Below are positions 46,350 through 57,075 of a DNA stretch of 64,000 nt, piece after piece. Location of the stretch: positions 55,483,670-55,547,669 of the forward strand of contig OZ025248.1 of NCBI GenBank assembly GCA_964019135.1. The letters are read 5' to 3'. This stretch comes from Arenicola marina (taxonomy: Eukaryota > Annelida > Polychaeta > Arenicolidae). Each line of letters opens with the position of its first letter. Positions within the stretch are counted from its first letter, which is position 1. The notes beneath the pieces were generated by a model. The model saw only the letters and a list, made by a program, of their open reading frames with translations, had not been told where the DNA came from and searched no databases. The position numbers and the translations under genes were made by a program.

Positions 46350-46589
46350 AGGGATTACAATACGGTAATTATCCTAGCTATAGGCCCGAACGCGGTTCTT
46401 CTCCTAGCTAGGGGTCATGACAGGGCCATTATGTTAGCTAGGGGTCAAGACGGGGTCATTCTCCTAGCTAGGGGTCATGAAAGGGTCATTATCTTAGCTA
46501 TGGGTCAAGACGGAATCAATCTCCTAGCCAGGGATCAGGACGTGGTCACTGTCCTAGCCTGGGGTCATGACGGGGTCATTGTTCTAGAA
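46350..46589. repeat. 30-bp minisatellite (8 units)
   Basis: The unit is close to GGGTCATGACGGGGTCATTC plus TCCTAGCTA. Because 30 is a multiple of 3, one + frame stays open and encodes a ten-residue repeat (LLARGHDGVI-like) of 87 codons at 46332-46595. This is probably a by-product of the repeat. Confidence 0.92.
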
Positions 46590-47708
46590 TCATAACTTCC
46601 ATCGGTTACTTGATGGTTCTTTTTCTTCAAGATCTGGTAATTGGTTTGCAATTAGTCTCTTGTTGGCTAGAGTGTTTCTTCTCTTGCTCCATGTATAATT
46701 GGGGAACAGTGACGTACGTACAATATAGCTGATCCGCTATTACAATCTGTTGTTTTTGTAACGGTAGACAATCACGGATTACTTTCTACGAGATCTGGCC
46801 CATCAATAATCGACGCCGGATAACGCATGGAACTAATGAATCAGACTTAATGAATGAAACCAGTGCCGCCTATATATTATCGTCGGTAATTAGTGTTCGA
46901 ATCCATCAACGGATCGTTGGAAGTCCCACGTTGGTTAAGTTTGCCGACGTCCCATATTTGTGCGGTTCCTGTAGCTGCGGAATGGGTCAGATGTGCCTTT
47001 TGGCTGTACCAACGAGATAATTTTCATAAAGCTATTTATGACTATATATATCAGACCATCGTCAACGCCATAACACCAGTTGGACGCAGGGGAAGTACCC
47101 TACACATGTAAATATTTGTACATTTTTGCAGGGTAAAGATGATGCCACATCCCGACCACCGACTTTGTAATGGTGTCTACACAATGCCGTCAAACAATTA
47201 TAACGCTAAATGACCCTACCGTAGCTGGTTAGGCCTGTATTACTTATTATGTAAGTGACGCTGTTCCCTGAGAGCGAGGGTGTATGGGATGATGAGGGAG
47301 GGAGGGGCAAGATCGCCGGCACAATGTGTGCGTTGATCTAGTGATACCGGATGGTCTGCACTGTTAACTGAGTTAAGTAAAGGTCATTGTCAATATATAT
47401 ATATATATATATATATATATCGTTGAACAATTGTGCCGTTGAATAGCATAGAAGTGAGAAGGACACAAAAATAATCGATGAGACTAGGAGAGGAAACGAG
47501 AGATCAAGGCAAAGAGACGAGAGAACACAAATAGTTCTAAGAGGCAAATACGGTACTCTCGGGCTGCAGGATCCTGACGAAGCCAACCCAAGTGTCCCAA
47601 AGTTCTTTCAGCAAATGGCATCAAAAGAGGAAGAAACTAGGCATTAGACAAAGTCTGCACAAGGTCCGCCGAGGCATACAAAATGACCGTGTTTCCGATG
47701 AAAGGGTA
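46590..47708. other. Non-coding stretch with a TA microsatellite
   Basis: A perfect TA run lies at about 47392-47420. The remaining sequence holds only short unassigned frames. Confidence 0.55.
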
Positions 47709-48011
47709 AACGTTAGGGCCCCATAGGGGCTTTTTCGACACGGCGACACGGCGATTTTTAAAATCGACAACGCGACATTGGGGTTGTCTTAGAATCGACA
47801 TGCGACATAACACTTAGCGACACGCGACATGGAACTTTTCTTAAAATCGACACGCGACATGGAACTTTTCTTAAAATCGACACGCGACATGGCCCTATTC
47901 TTAAAATCGACACGCGACATGGACCTTTTTCTTAAAATCGACACGCGACATGGACCTTTTTCTTAAAATCGACACGCGACATGGCTACCCCCCCTCAGGG
48001 GCCCTAACGTT
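47709..48011. mobile_element. TIR element filled with a 30-31-bp tandem repeat
   Basis: AACGTTAGGGCCCC (47709-47722) and GGGGCCCTAACGTT (47998-48011) are exact inverted ends; similarity continues through (C)ATAGGGG and CCCCTCAGGGG. ACGT at both outer edges may be a palindromic target duplication with the true ends at TAGGGCCCC. The interior has about six units of TTAAAATCGACACGCGACAT plus about 10 bp. It looks like a non-autonomous DNA transposon that carries an internal minisatellite. Confidence 0.8.
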
Positions 48012-49554
48012 GTTGATGGGCGACTGGTGGCGCGCGTCTCATTGCGGGTCAATGCATTCGGTTGACCTAGAGGATGGCGCAAGCCAACGGCGGAAGTCAT
48101 CGCTGTTTGCGGAACAAAAGTCATCACGGGGATTAAAACGTTATTTCCGGCAGTATATCTGCATCTTATGGGCAAAGTCATCTTGCCAGGGGAGAAGGCT
48201 TCGAGGAATGCGGCGGGAGAGATTAGACCGGCGGGGTCGGTTGTCTGGGCTCCGGAGAAGGGGAGAAAGAATGATCTGGCGCAGTCATCAGCAGACCTTT
48301 GGAGAGTGAACCTCGGGGAGGTGGTACCAGTTTACCGGAGCCAGTTTATCGTCTACCAGGCATTCATCTTCCACCATTAAATACCGCCGCCACTCCTCTT
48401 TCATCTCCTCTCTCTCCCCTCCTGCTCTCCTTCCCGGTGTCGTTAGTTCCATGGCCACCCGACCTCCCCACTCCCACCCACCCACCCGAAGCTTTTCAAC
48501 TCCAGTTCAGACACAATAAGGCAATATAATCAAGAGCGCCGATGAGGTTACGACTTTCCCAGTGCCGACCCACCTGCATGGTGGTATCGCACAACACATG
48601 AGGACTTCCGGTGGGGACAGCGGCACCAGGTTGACGGTCGCAGTCTCGAGATCGGCCTCGAGATCGGCTAGCGAGGTTTGCGGTAAGCATCCATGCTGAG
48701 CGATGTAATAGCTGTCTGTATCGCTTCACTGACCGAGTCAATTAACACACAGTGGAGATGTTAGGACCCGTCGACACGTGCTCGGGGCCAAAACACGCGC
48801 ACACACCATTTGATATTGAGAGGCGATTGTAGAATGGCGTTGGGTAAAATAATGTTCTTCAAGGGGAAAATAATGTTCTTAGCCAAATAAAAATTGTGCT
48901 ACTTATGCGCTCCGCCAAAGACCGAATTGCTGGCTATATGCATTCCCAGTGTACCAAAACATTGATCCTAGATTCATCAGATTCCCCCCCAAAAAAACTT
49001 GCCGCGTGGGTAAAACTCGGTAAAACCCCGCTTTAGAAATTGTATGGTAGGACTCTAAACACGCAACATCTGACAGCGTGCGCGGGAAGTGTGGGTGTGC
49101 AATGAGGTCTTTATGCAGATACTAGACAGTCAATATTAATCCGGTTTAGGCAATTTCAGCTCTGACTGAAAATTACTGGCGACTAACATCAATCCATGGA
49201 TAGATATCACTCGTTGTATTAAATTCTACCATTTGTGGTTCCCTTTTTTTTATAGTCCAGTAGGTCTATACAAATTGAAAATGTTTGCCACCAGCCTGTG
49301 ATTCATGAGGTCATTAATGGACCAAAAGCCAGAGATATGCTCCTGTATTGCTCCTGGCATAGACACATCGGACCAATGATCTCTCCATTATGTGTGTTAT
49401 CACCCCCACGCCGTGTGGGACCCAACTATCTGGGCGGTATAAGCAGGTGTTTGGTTTACGAAGGCTACTGCTTGTTTGTGAGTGGGGTGAGGACGAATGG
49501 ATGGATTAGCGTTTTCCACTTGGGACCAGGCAATGAATATTGTTAGGGTTATAG
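48012..49554. other. Non-coding stretch
   Basis: Short frames only. CTCGAGATCGGC is repeated twice at 48643-48670. No gene or RNA was recognised. Confidence 0.5.
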
Positions 49555-49605
49555 ACACGAGTGATATTTGAACCCGCAACCAGTTGCGATGCAGTCGAGT
49601 TGCTG
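49555..49605 (-). repeat. tRNA-derived SINE fragment
   Basis: On the minus strand AACTCGACTGCATCGCAACT leads to GCGGGTTCAAATATC, a good B-box (49562-49576). The word AACTCGACTGCA is shared with the SINE at 40350-40430. The A-box side is less clear. Confidence 0.55.
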
Positions 49606-50249
49606 GGTTTTGAACAAGAAAGGGAAGAAAGACACGGGATCGTTACCCTGAACAGACAATCATTTGCACAGGCGGGGTTTAAACCGAACAGGTACCACCG
49701 ACCAGGCCACGGGGCCGCCCCACGCGTCTGCAAGCTGTCTACCTGACTGGGATTCAAGCTTTAGGTACCGGAAGTTAGCACACCTGGGTTACAAAGCTTT
49801 TGCTGCTTTTTTTGTGAAGAGTTCTATATTGACGTCTTGGCAGTTTTGTCTGTTAACATTGTTATTAACTTGCACGATTGGTTGGTTGATTAATCAGCAT
49901 TAATTACAGGGGTTGACAGGCCTATAGAAAGTACGAGACGTAATTATCCTAGGTGGGATTAATGAGATGATAACGTTAATACGAAAAACGCTATCGTAGC
50001 GGCTGCGGAACGGGTCCGGGAGGGGGGGGGAGGGGTGGGGGGGCAGTACCTTACTGCAGGGGTGGGGGTGTGACGCCCAGGTCATGGAGTATCTTATTTC
50101 CTTGAGGAGACTTAGTAGTCTCAGATGTGCACATTGAGAAAAAATGTAGGTTTTCTGCTCCGAGAAAAGAATGAAAACAGGCGAAAACAGAGGTAATTTG
50201 GAAGGCAACTATGTGTATACCTTTACGTAACCATATATTGTGCCTTGGG
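49606..50249. other. Non-coding stretch
   Basis: A G-rich low-complexity patch lies at 50021-50045. No gene was recognised on either strand. Confidence 0.5.
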
Positions 50250-50335
50250 GTGGCGTCGGGTATCTTGGGGTATCTTGGGTATCTAGGGGTATCTTGGGGT
50301 ATCTTGTGGTATCTTGCGGTATCTTGCAGAAGTCG
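50250..50335. repeat. 10-11-bp repeat GGGGTATCTTG
   Basis: About eight units of GGTATCTTGG with small variations. It is a short variable-number repeat. Confidence 0.9.
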
Positions 50336-50392
50336 TTGACCTAAACGGGGGGAAAACACTCATTTTCGGAATGCATTGGTTTGTGCCGCCGG

Positions 50393-50615
50393 TAACTCTT
50401 TACAAAAAAAGACCTGGGATCTTGTTCCTGCTCGGAGATGAGTCATGCCTCTGGGAGTAAGCCCCTAACTCTTTACAAACAAAGACCCTGCATGGCTCGT
50501 TTCCTGCGCGGAGAGGAGCCATGTCTCTGGGAGTAAACCACTAACACTAACAAACAAAGATACGGGCTTCTTATACAGCGCGGAAAGGAGCCATGCCTCT
50601 TTACAAACAAATACA
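50393..50615. repeat. About 75-bp tandem repeat (3 units)
   Basis: Units begin TAACTCTTTACAAACAAAGA (50393, 50466) and TAACACTAACAAACAAAGAT (50542), and contain CGGAGAGGAGCCATGTCTCT and GGGAGTAA. They are roughly 80% alike by eye. Confidence 0.85.
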
Positions 50616-51521
50616 TTGGATATTTATCGTGCACAAACATGTGGTCTTATTGTGGAGTGATTATACAACCAGCGGCCGTTGCAATTACCTCCCTTTACTG
50701 GTTTTCTGTTCCGTGCTCCGTGCTCCCTGGGGGGTGCGCTGGGGTTTGTTACAACCAACTTTAACAGAGTGCCCCAGCCACCACCAACCACCCACTCCTA
50801 TCTTCCAACCCTAGCCAGGTCACCACCATCCACCCACTCTGTCCTCCAACCCTCTCCCATCATACTTCCCCATCCTCACAGCCTCCCTCTCTCTTCCCTC
50901 TCCCCATACCCCAATGGCGGTTCATCAGCGCTATCGTTTCTCATGACGGCTACGAGGGGTAATTAGTCACCAGGGACCGGCCTGCAGGGTAATTTACGGG
51001 GGGGGGGGTAGATCTAGAGGCATGTAGTCATGTGATCATGAGGCGACGTTGCGGGTAAAGATTGTTTTCCCGGAGGTGTATTCAGAGCTGAGTTGTCACA
51101 GTCCCATTTTGCTGCATTGAATACGCCGTTGGCTTCAAACATGGGGCCTTGAGGCTCACTGGCTGTCAGCAACTTGGAGACGACTGTTTTGTATGTCGTT
51201 CTGCCGTGGTAGCCTGTACACCAGTGTGTCAGTGTAGCTCATGCTTTACCCGCTCACTACAAACAATGTATCTCGTGGACATATATGAGGGCCGTTTTGC
51301 TGACCGTCCCGGATAGTCTGCCTGTTTCATATACTTCATTATACCGCTATGTACAACCACAGGGAGCCATATACAGCACAGAGTGGTCACACACCCGCAC
51401 AAAGACCGGCGTGCATCCGTAATACCGTGATGGACGGCCATTGATAATCGACAGGTTGCAACATACAACTCTATTTGCCAGTAAATATTACTGTAATATA
51501 CAAATGCATCCGACCTATAAC
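50616..51521. other. Non-coding stretch
   Basis: A C/T-rich segment (50760-50920) of CCACCCACTC-like words and a G-run at 50999-51009. No gene was recognised. Confidence 0.5.
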
Positions 51522-51675
51522 ACCCCAATAGAAGGGCATACTTTTTCCACTTGCTTTCGCACCTAACAATTTAACTTCTGCGAGCGAGGAAAGTGACGTC
51601 AAAGGGAAATACAAACGCATGTGTTTTTACATTCATATTCATATTCTCTGAGCTCATTGGCTTGAACTCAACGAA
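51522..51675 (+). repeat. Dispersed 150-bp repeat, copy 1
   Basis: It matches 54703-54857 in the same orientation, including GCGAGGAAAGTGACGTCAAA and CTCATTGRCTTGAACT. Identity is about 80% with a few gaps. No terminal repeats were seen. Confidence 0.8.
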
Positions 51676-53074
51676 AGGCACTCAACCATGAGAACAATAT
51701 ACGCCGTCAACAATAAATGATTATGCACTGCATCAGAGCACATCTGTCAATCATGTGACATCATTGAAGAATTTTCAAATAGCGCTCAGATGAAATGCTC
51801 CCATAAATAAACACGCCCGGGCCTCGCATTTGCTACTTCGACGAAAGCGTCTATAGTAATTTCGTGGAATAAAAACTGTAATTCCCCTTAAATAAAATTG
51901 TTATTTGTTTATCTTACCTAAAGAAAGTTAGCCCTGAGCACGAACGCTTTAATTTTGGGGAAAGTGATGATAGTTCGTGCGAATTAAAGATTTGAGGCCG
52001 ACAGAATTCAAATTCAGTAATGCCGTTCACACTGCTTTGGACCGAGATTTTCGTTAAAAATTTAGTCATTGGCTGCAGGAACCAGATACCCAATCACTTC
52101 AATCATACTTTAGTTGCTGCAACAATCATTTCTTTCTGTATTATGCAAAGAAATATATCATGGGGACCGCCACCCAGCGACTGAGATTGATACAGGATAT
52201 GAAAACCGAGCTGGGATCACAATGGAGCACAGCAACAAAATGGATACGTCGACCGTCAAATCTAAAAGGGAATTGAGTGCAAAATGCCTGGTAATGCAAC
52301 ATTGAGCTTCTTTCTGATTTGTTCAGTTATTTCTACATTGAGAAGATTTCTGGCGCAGTTCATATACATTAAATGTGCAGTGTATGAATTTAATCTTTCG
52401 AGCAACGTTTAATTGACATTCATCTGATTTGATCACAAACGACTCTTTCGCATGCCCAGTGGTGTAATAAAAATATGAACGTCCCAAATATATCAATGCG
52501 TATGCAATATTGTTCATAACGTAGGTACTTCGCAAATCAATAACTTACAACATGACACCGCGATGTCATTTTTATTGATATATATATCACGGTTGGCATC
52601 GTATCCACCCTAGTAAAGCGCTGGATGGTCGGCTTGTCTTCTCGCAATCGTTATAATAAAAGTCCTGCCGTTCATATTACAAGCCGACAGTACTCCGCCA
52701 ATGGCTCACCCAACCCGGGATTCTAGCAGCGTGGCGACACACCCACACCGATCGCCCGGCAAGCAATCATATAAAATACTGAACGTTAATTGAAAATGAG
52801 ACGTCGCTATCGAACCCCACTTGTGGCGAGCAGGGCTGAGCCCCGTTCGGTACGGTATGACCGTGAAACGAGCCCTTTGTGAGGGGCTAATCACATCGAT
52901 CGGGGTACTGAGACTCCCAGCGACGAGGACGAGGCGAGATAAGGCGGCGAGACCGGTATGTCGCTTGGTTGCTATGACAGTAGTCGCGGATGGCGAGACG
53001 AGGCTTGTTCTGCTTGCACCTAATCATTTTGATGACGGATGAGTCATGCGGTACGCTTTACTACAGTCTCGCCG
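51676..53074. other. Non-coding stretch
   Basis: No gene, RNA or mobile element was recognised. It includes a short TATATATATC patch at 52578-52588. Confidence 0.5.
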
Positions 53075-53235
53075 CGTCTGGTGTCATGTCTCGTCAGGCA
53101 GAACCGGTCTCGGCCCTTCTGATGGGACGTTCCTGTCTCGCCCTGTCTGATGCGATGTTTCGTCCGACAGAACCGGTCTCGCCCTGTCTGATGCGATGTC
53201 TCGTCAGACGGAAGCGGTCTCGCCAGATGTGTCGC
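53075..53235. repeat. Imperfect repeats of CGTCTGACAGAACCGGTCTCG type
   Basis: About three units of 41-50 bp built from GTCTCGYCCTGTCTGATGCG and TCGTCAGACGGAACCGGTC-like words. Similar words appear less regularly at 52910-53000. Confidence 0.75.
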
Positions 53236-54084
53236 CTGAAGGCATATCGGTCACGGACAGATTTCTATCGTTCTGTCTGAACGTATTAGTGAATCAATTA
53301 GTGTGTCAAGCCATTGTGCTGATTCTATTCTTGAGATAATGAGATAAGTAATTTGTCTAAATAATAACGAGATGCCTAACAGGATCAACGATCGAATCTT
53401 AGTTCGTTGGTCTGAAGCGCTGCCGCCAAAGAAGCAGAGGCTCCGTGCCAGACAATGAGACAACATGGGGTTAAAAGCGATCCTAAAGGTGTTGAACGTG
53501 GTCGCGCATCGACCCGATGGTCTGAATAAAGCTGAGCGCTTTGAGTTGTCAATACGTCCAACCCGTCTGATCGTCCTATCAATGAACGCGCACATGGCAC
53601 GTGAATGGAGTAGAGGGAGATATGTCTGCCACAGTGCCAACATGGATGCAGAGATGTGTGCGGGACTACCATTTGCCATCAATTCCGCCACGAGACTTTC
53701 TCAGAGGCGGCAGCCGTGCAGCACGCTCTCAGACAAATCCTAGCGGCCTTTATGTGGGTGTATCAGACCGTGTAAAGCCCTCTATTTGCTTCCTTCGCCA
53801 AACCCCGCTACGTGCCCTAATCGATCACGATCGATCGCTATTAATCTAAGCGGTCGTATCTTTTTATGACCCATCTGAATTTAGGCTTGGGGGGAAGGCT
53901 TAGGATCAGAAGGGGATGGGGAAGGGGTAAATGGCGACATTTGGCACCGAGAATTTGACGAAGATGACGGTTGTGTAAAGTCATGCATAGGTCTACACCC
54001 TAGATAGCTCCAGACACAGGATAACAGCCCAGAAAGCATGTAAACGTTAATGTAACGTTAGGTTTTGGTTCGAATGGTTTCCAG
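53236..54084. other. Non-coding stretch
   Basis: Open frames on both strands at 53251-53691 and 53465-53849 were read; none shows family motifs. CGATCACGATCGATCGC lies at 53822-53838. Confidence 0.45.
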
Positions 54085-54180
54085 CTACTTGGCAGCGTTA
54101 AACTAACGTTTATTATTTGTTTGCAAATAAACGTTTCCAATTAAACTGAAAATAAACGTTAGCAAAACGTTTAGAAAAGA
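54085..54180. repeat. Cluster of AACGTT-centred inverted words
   Basis: AAACGTT/AACGTTT occurs about six times in both directions. AACGTTTATTATTTG and CAAATAAACGTT form an imperfect stem across 54104-54135. This may be a foldback remnant. Confidence 0.5.
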
Positions 54181-54351
54181 TCGCAGCGAGAAAAGTAATC
54201 GAAATTGTGAACATTTCGAAAAATAAAGGGCAAATAAAGTAAGCTTCATTTCAACAATAGTTATTCGAACGAAAGATTGGGGGATAGAAGACTCATAGAA
54301 CAAAGTTGGCCTCTATATTTATTCGAACCGTTTGATAAGAGTCTTAATATA

Positions 54352-54430
54352 AAGCCGGCTTAGGTAGCGCGGCGGTTAGCGTGTGTGCCTTGTTATCTCG
54401 CGACCGGGCTTTAATCCCCGAACCTTCCGA
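54352..54430 (+). repeat. tRNA-derived SINE head, different family
   Basis: TAGGTAGCGCGGCGGTTAGC (54361-54380) fits a D-arm/A-box, and GACCGGGCTTTAATCCC (54403-54419) a T-arm/B-box at normal spacing. The non-tRNA body probably continues to about 54500 (GTGACCAACCTGGGACCACG). Confidence 0.7.
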
Positions 54431-54702
54431 GTCCTATGACTTCAACTACCACACTGGTGACCAACCTGGGACCACGCTCTCGGGAAATACGCAGTGACAC
54501 AGGGTGTTTCAAAATGTTTTACTGTTAACGTGTGCAGCGGCAGGAAGGCCGAGTTTTGCCGATCGCTACCGTCAGATAAGCGCCTAAAAACGGTTTACTG
54601 ATAAAGTTAAAACACAAATGTTAAACAGTTGGTGCCACGCCAAAACAACTTTAGATTATATCATTCTTCTTCGCTTTCAAGTTGATATTATCGAGGTAAA
54701 AC

Positions 54703-54857
54703 GCCCTAACTAGATAGTAGAAGGGAATACTTCTTCCACCTGTTTTTCGCACATGCCGATTTAAATTCTGGGAGCGAGGAAAGTGACGTCAAAGGGGAAT
54801 ACAAACGATTGTGCTTTTACATTGAGATTCTCTCTGCTCATTGACTTGAACTTGATA
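54703..54857 (+). repeat. Dispersed 150-bp repeat, copy 2
   Basis: Second copy of 51522-51675, 3.18 kb downstream in direct orientation. It starts about 270 bp after the SINE head. Confidence 0.8.
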
Positions 54858-56839
54858 CGTGATACTATCGAGTTGCTGTTTGTTCCCCGATTGACGAGGT
54901 GGCTTTTATCAACGTAATTGCGATTTTATCACTACGCCATCTATTGTATTGTCAGATAAATATCACGAGCCGAAAATAATCATGTGCCATTTGAAGCCTT
55001 TAGTGAACAAATATCTGGCGAAGGTTAATCCCGTAATCACAATTGGTTATTGTAGAGCACTTAACATTCATGTTTGTCATCGACTGACATGATGTTTGAC
55101 ATTAATGAGGTTGCTAATATAGGTCCCACCCATTTGGGTAAATAGCACAGGGTGAAGTGACCTTTATCATTGTTAGTGTGGGCAGTGATGCCGGGGACAT
55201 ACAGGGCGACATGATCGGGATAACAGCTTTAGTACGTGATCAAAACTGATGCGATCACGTGAGCATGAGCATATGCAACCGCCGATTAACCTGTAGCCGG
55301 GTCTGTGGATCAATCATATGGGGCCACTCGAACACTAAATGCAGGGTTAATCATGGCGACGTGTGGGACTTTAGCATGAAACATATCTCCATGTCTCTGA
55401 CACATATGAATTAATGTATTGTTAAATTTACTGATGCAGATATTTGGCATTTTTACAAATGTGTGTGTTGTTCTTGTTTTTTTGAAAGATGAACAAAGAC
55501 TGATTTATTATATATATAATAACAGAACTGTTACATTTGCGTCAAATATAATATTAAATACTAGAAAATACTTGCTTGACTTGCCAGTTGACAGTATAAG
55601 TTGGAAGCTACGTGTAGCAAGCCAACACAAAGCAAGGACATTGAGGAACAAAAATAAATCGTCCTTGCACTAGTCAGGCCATGAAGTATCACCATTGCAG
55701 ATCCTGACATGATACTGATAAAGACATGACACGATAAGGAACTGTTTGCATTATTTAAATGTGTATTCCAATGATACAGATGTGATTTTTGCATTTACAG
55801 TATGTCGAATAAACGATTTTCCATTACTGCATGTTTGCCGCCACAAGAATACCTGCCAATGTTAGCTTATTGGGTGCGGAAGCCACAATATATCCAGCTG
55901 GTCGCTTCCTAGATGTATTTAACTTCACAGCATCCAGCATGAAACCAGATGGTAAATGATATTCGAAATGTTGTGCCGTCGCCTTAGATGCTAAGTGAGC
56001 TATCGGGAGCCTCGACCCAGGAAGTAGCACTAAGTGCTCCTCGGGGAATCGGGTTGGCACCATTCTCGTCATCACGGTGACACTCACCAGGTGGCGTTCG
56101 CAGATCCGCAGGGGACGTTCCCCAGACGGCGTTTCCGGTGGGTAATAGGGGAAAAAGAGGGGAAGGGCGGTGTCTGCCGTTCTGTAGCACGTGTTGGAGG
56201 GCGGGCGGGGGTCATTTTGAGAAACCTTATTGAGAAACTTTTTGAAAAGCACATTTGTTCACCGGAGTAGAAGTTGGTGACGGGCTTTATATCCCTGCGC
56301 GCAGGTTCGCTGACCGTTCGTTGTTCGGTATGCTGTGTGATGTCGACCGCGACTCGCTAGGACGTCCGCGCAGTTTTATGTTAAAATTGTGGTTTTACAG
56401 ACTTAACGAGATATAAAACAAATATGCTTAATGATTTTGAGAAACTTTTAGTCAACTTTTAGTCTTGCTTCTAAAATGTAAAAGTGGGCTGCTTTAAAGA
56501 GCTATTACCACGATCCCAACTACTATGTGAAAGTTATTGCGGCGCTCGTTACCATTTCGAAACGGGGGTTAACAATGGGCGTCACTGACGATGGGGGTTC
56601 TCCACAGTATTCTGACTACCCAGATATTGAATATGGCCGGGAACATTTACTTCCTCGGTTTGAAAGTTTCGAGCATGCAGGAAATGACCTATGGTAGGGT
56701 GCTCCCTGTGTGTTGTGGGACTTGTCTATATGCAGTGCAAGAGGAAATGGGCGGGGGTTTGTAATGGTTTGCGTCTGTGCAGTTGCTCTAGACAAAGGTA
56801 TGACACACATGGCATTAGTATCCACTCAACTCGGTACCC
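54858..56839. other. Non-coding stretch with one unassigned frame
   Basis: A 142-codon frame on the minus strand (55824-56252) has ordinary composition (LPSGFMLDAVKLNTSRKRPA), but I recognise no family and see no gene structure around it. The remaining sequence has no assignable feature. Confidence 0.45.
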
Positions 56840-57075
56840 ATTGCCGGTATGTGAGGGGAGGGGGCGCGGTCAGGCCTGGGAGTCTGTGAGGGGATGGGGG
56901 ATCCCACCTAGGTATGGGTGCGGGGGGAGGGGTTTCCTTCCGGGTATGTGAGGGTTGTGGGGGGGGGGGGCTGGGAGGATCGTAGGTCCGTCCTGGAAAG
57001 CGGAAGTCCATCGATCCCTGGTGGGTGCTTGCGAGGGTGGGAGGGGGTCCGTCCCGAGTATGTGCGTGAGAGGGA
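56840..57075. repeat. G-rich diverged repeat
   Basis: Words like GGGTATGTGAGGG and GGTGCGGGGGGAGGGG recur without a strict period. G-runs on the + strand could form quadruplexes. The open frames here are compositional. Confidence 0.7.

Noticed and set aside
46332-46595. Possible 10-residue repeat protein (LLARGHDGVI-like)
   Set aside because: The DNA unit is 30 bp, so one frame stays open automatically; no start context or flanking gene supports expression.
55824-56252. 142-codon minus-strand frame as a gene
   Set aside because: No recognisable family, no partner exons seen; kept only as a note in the surrounding region.
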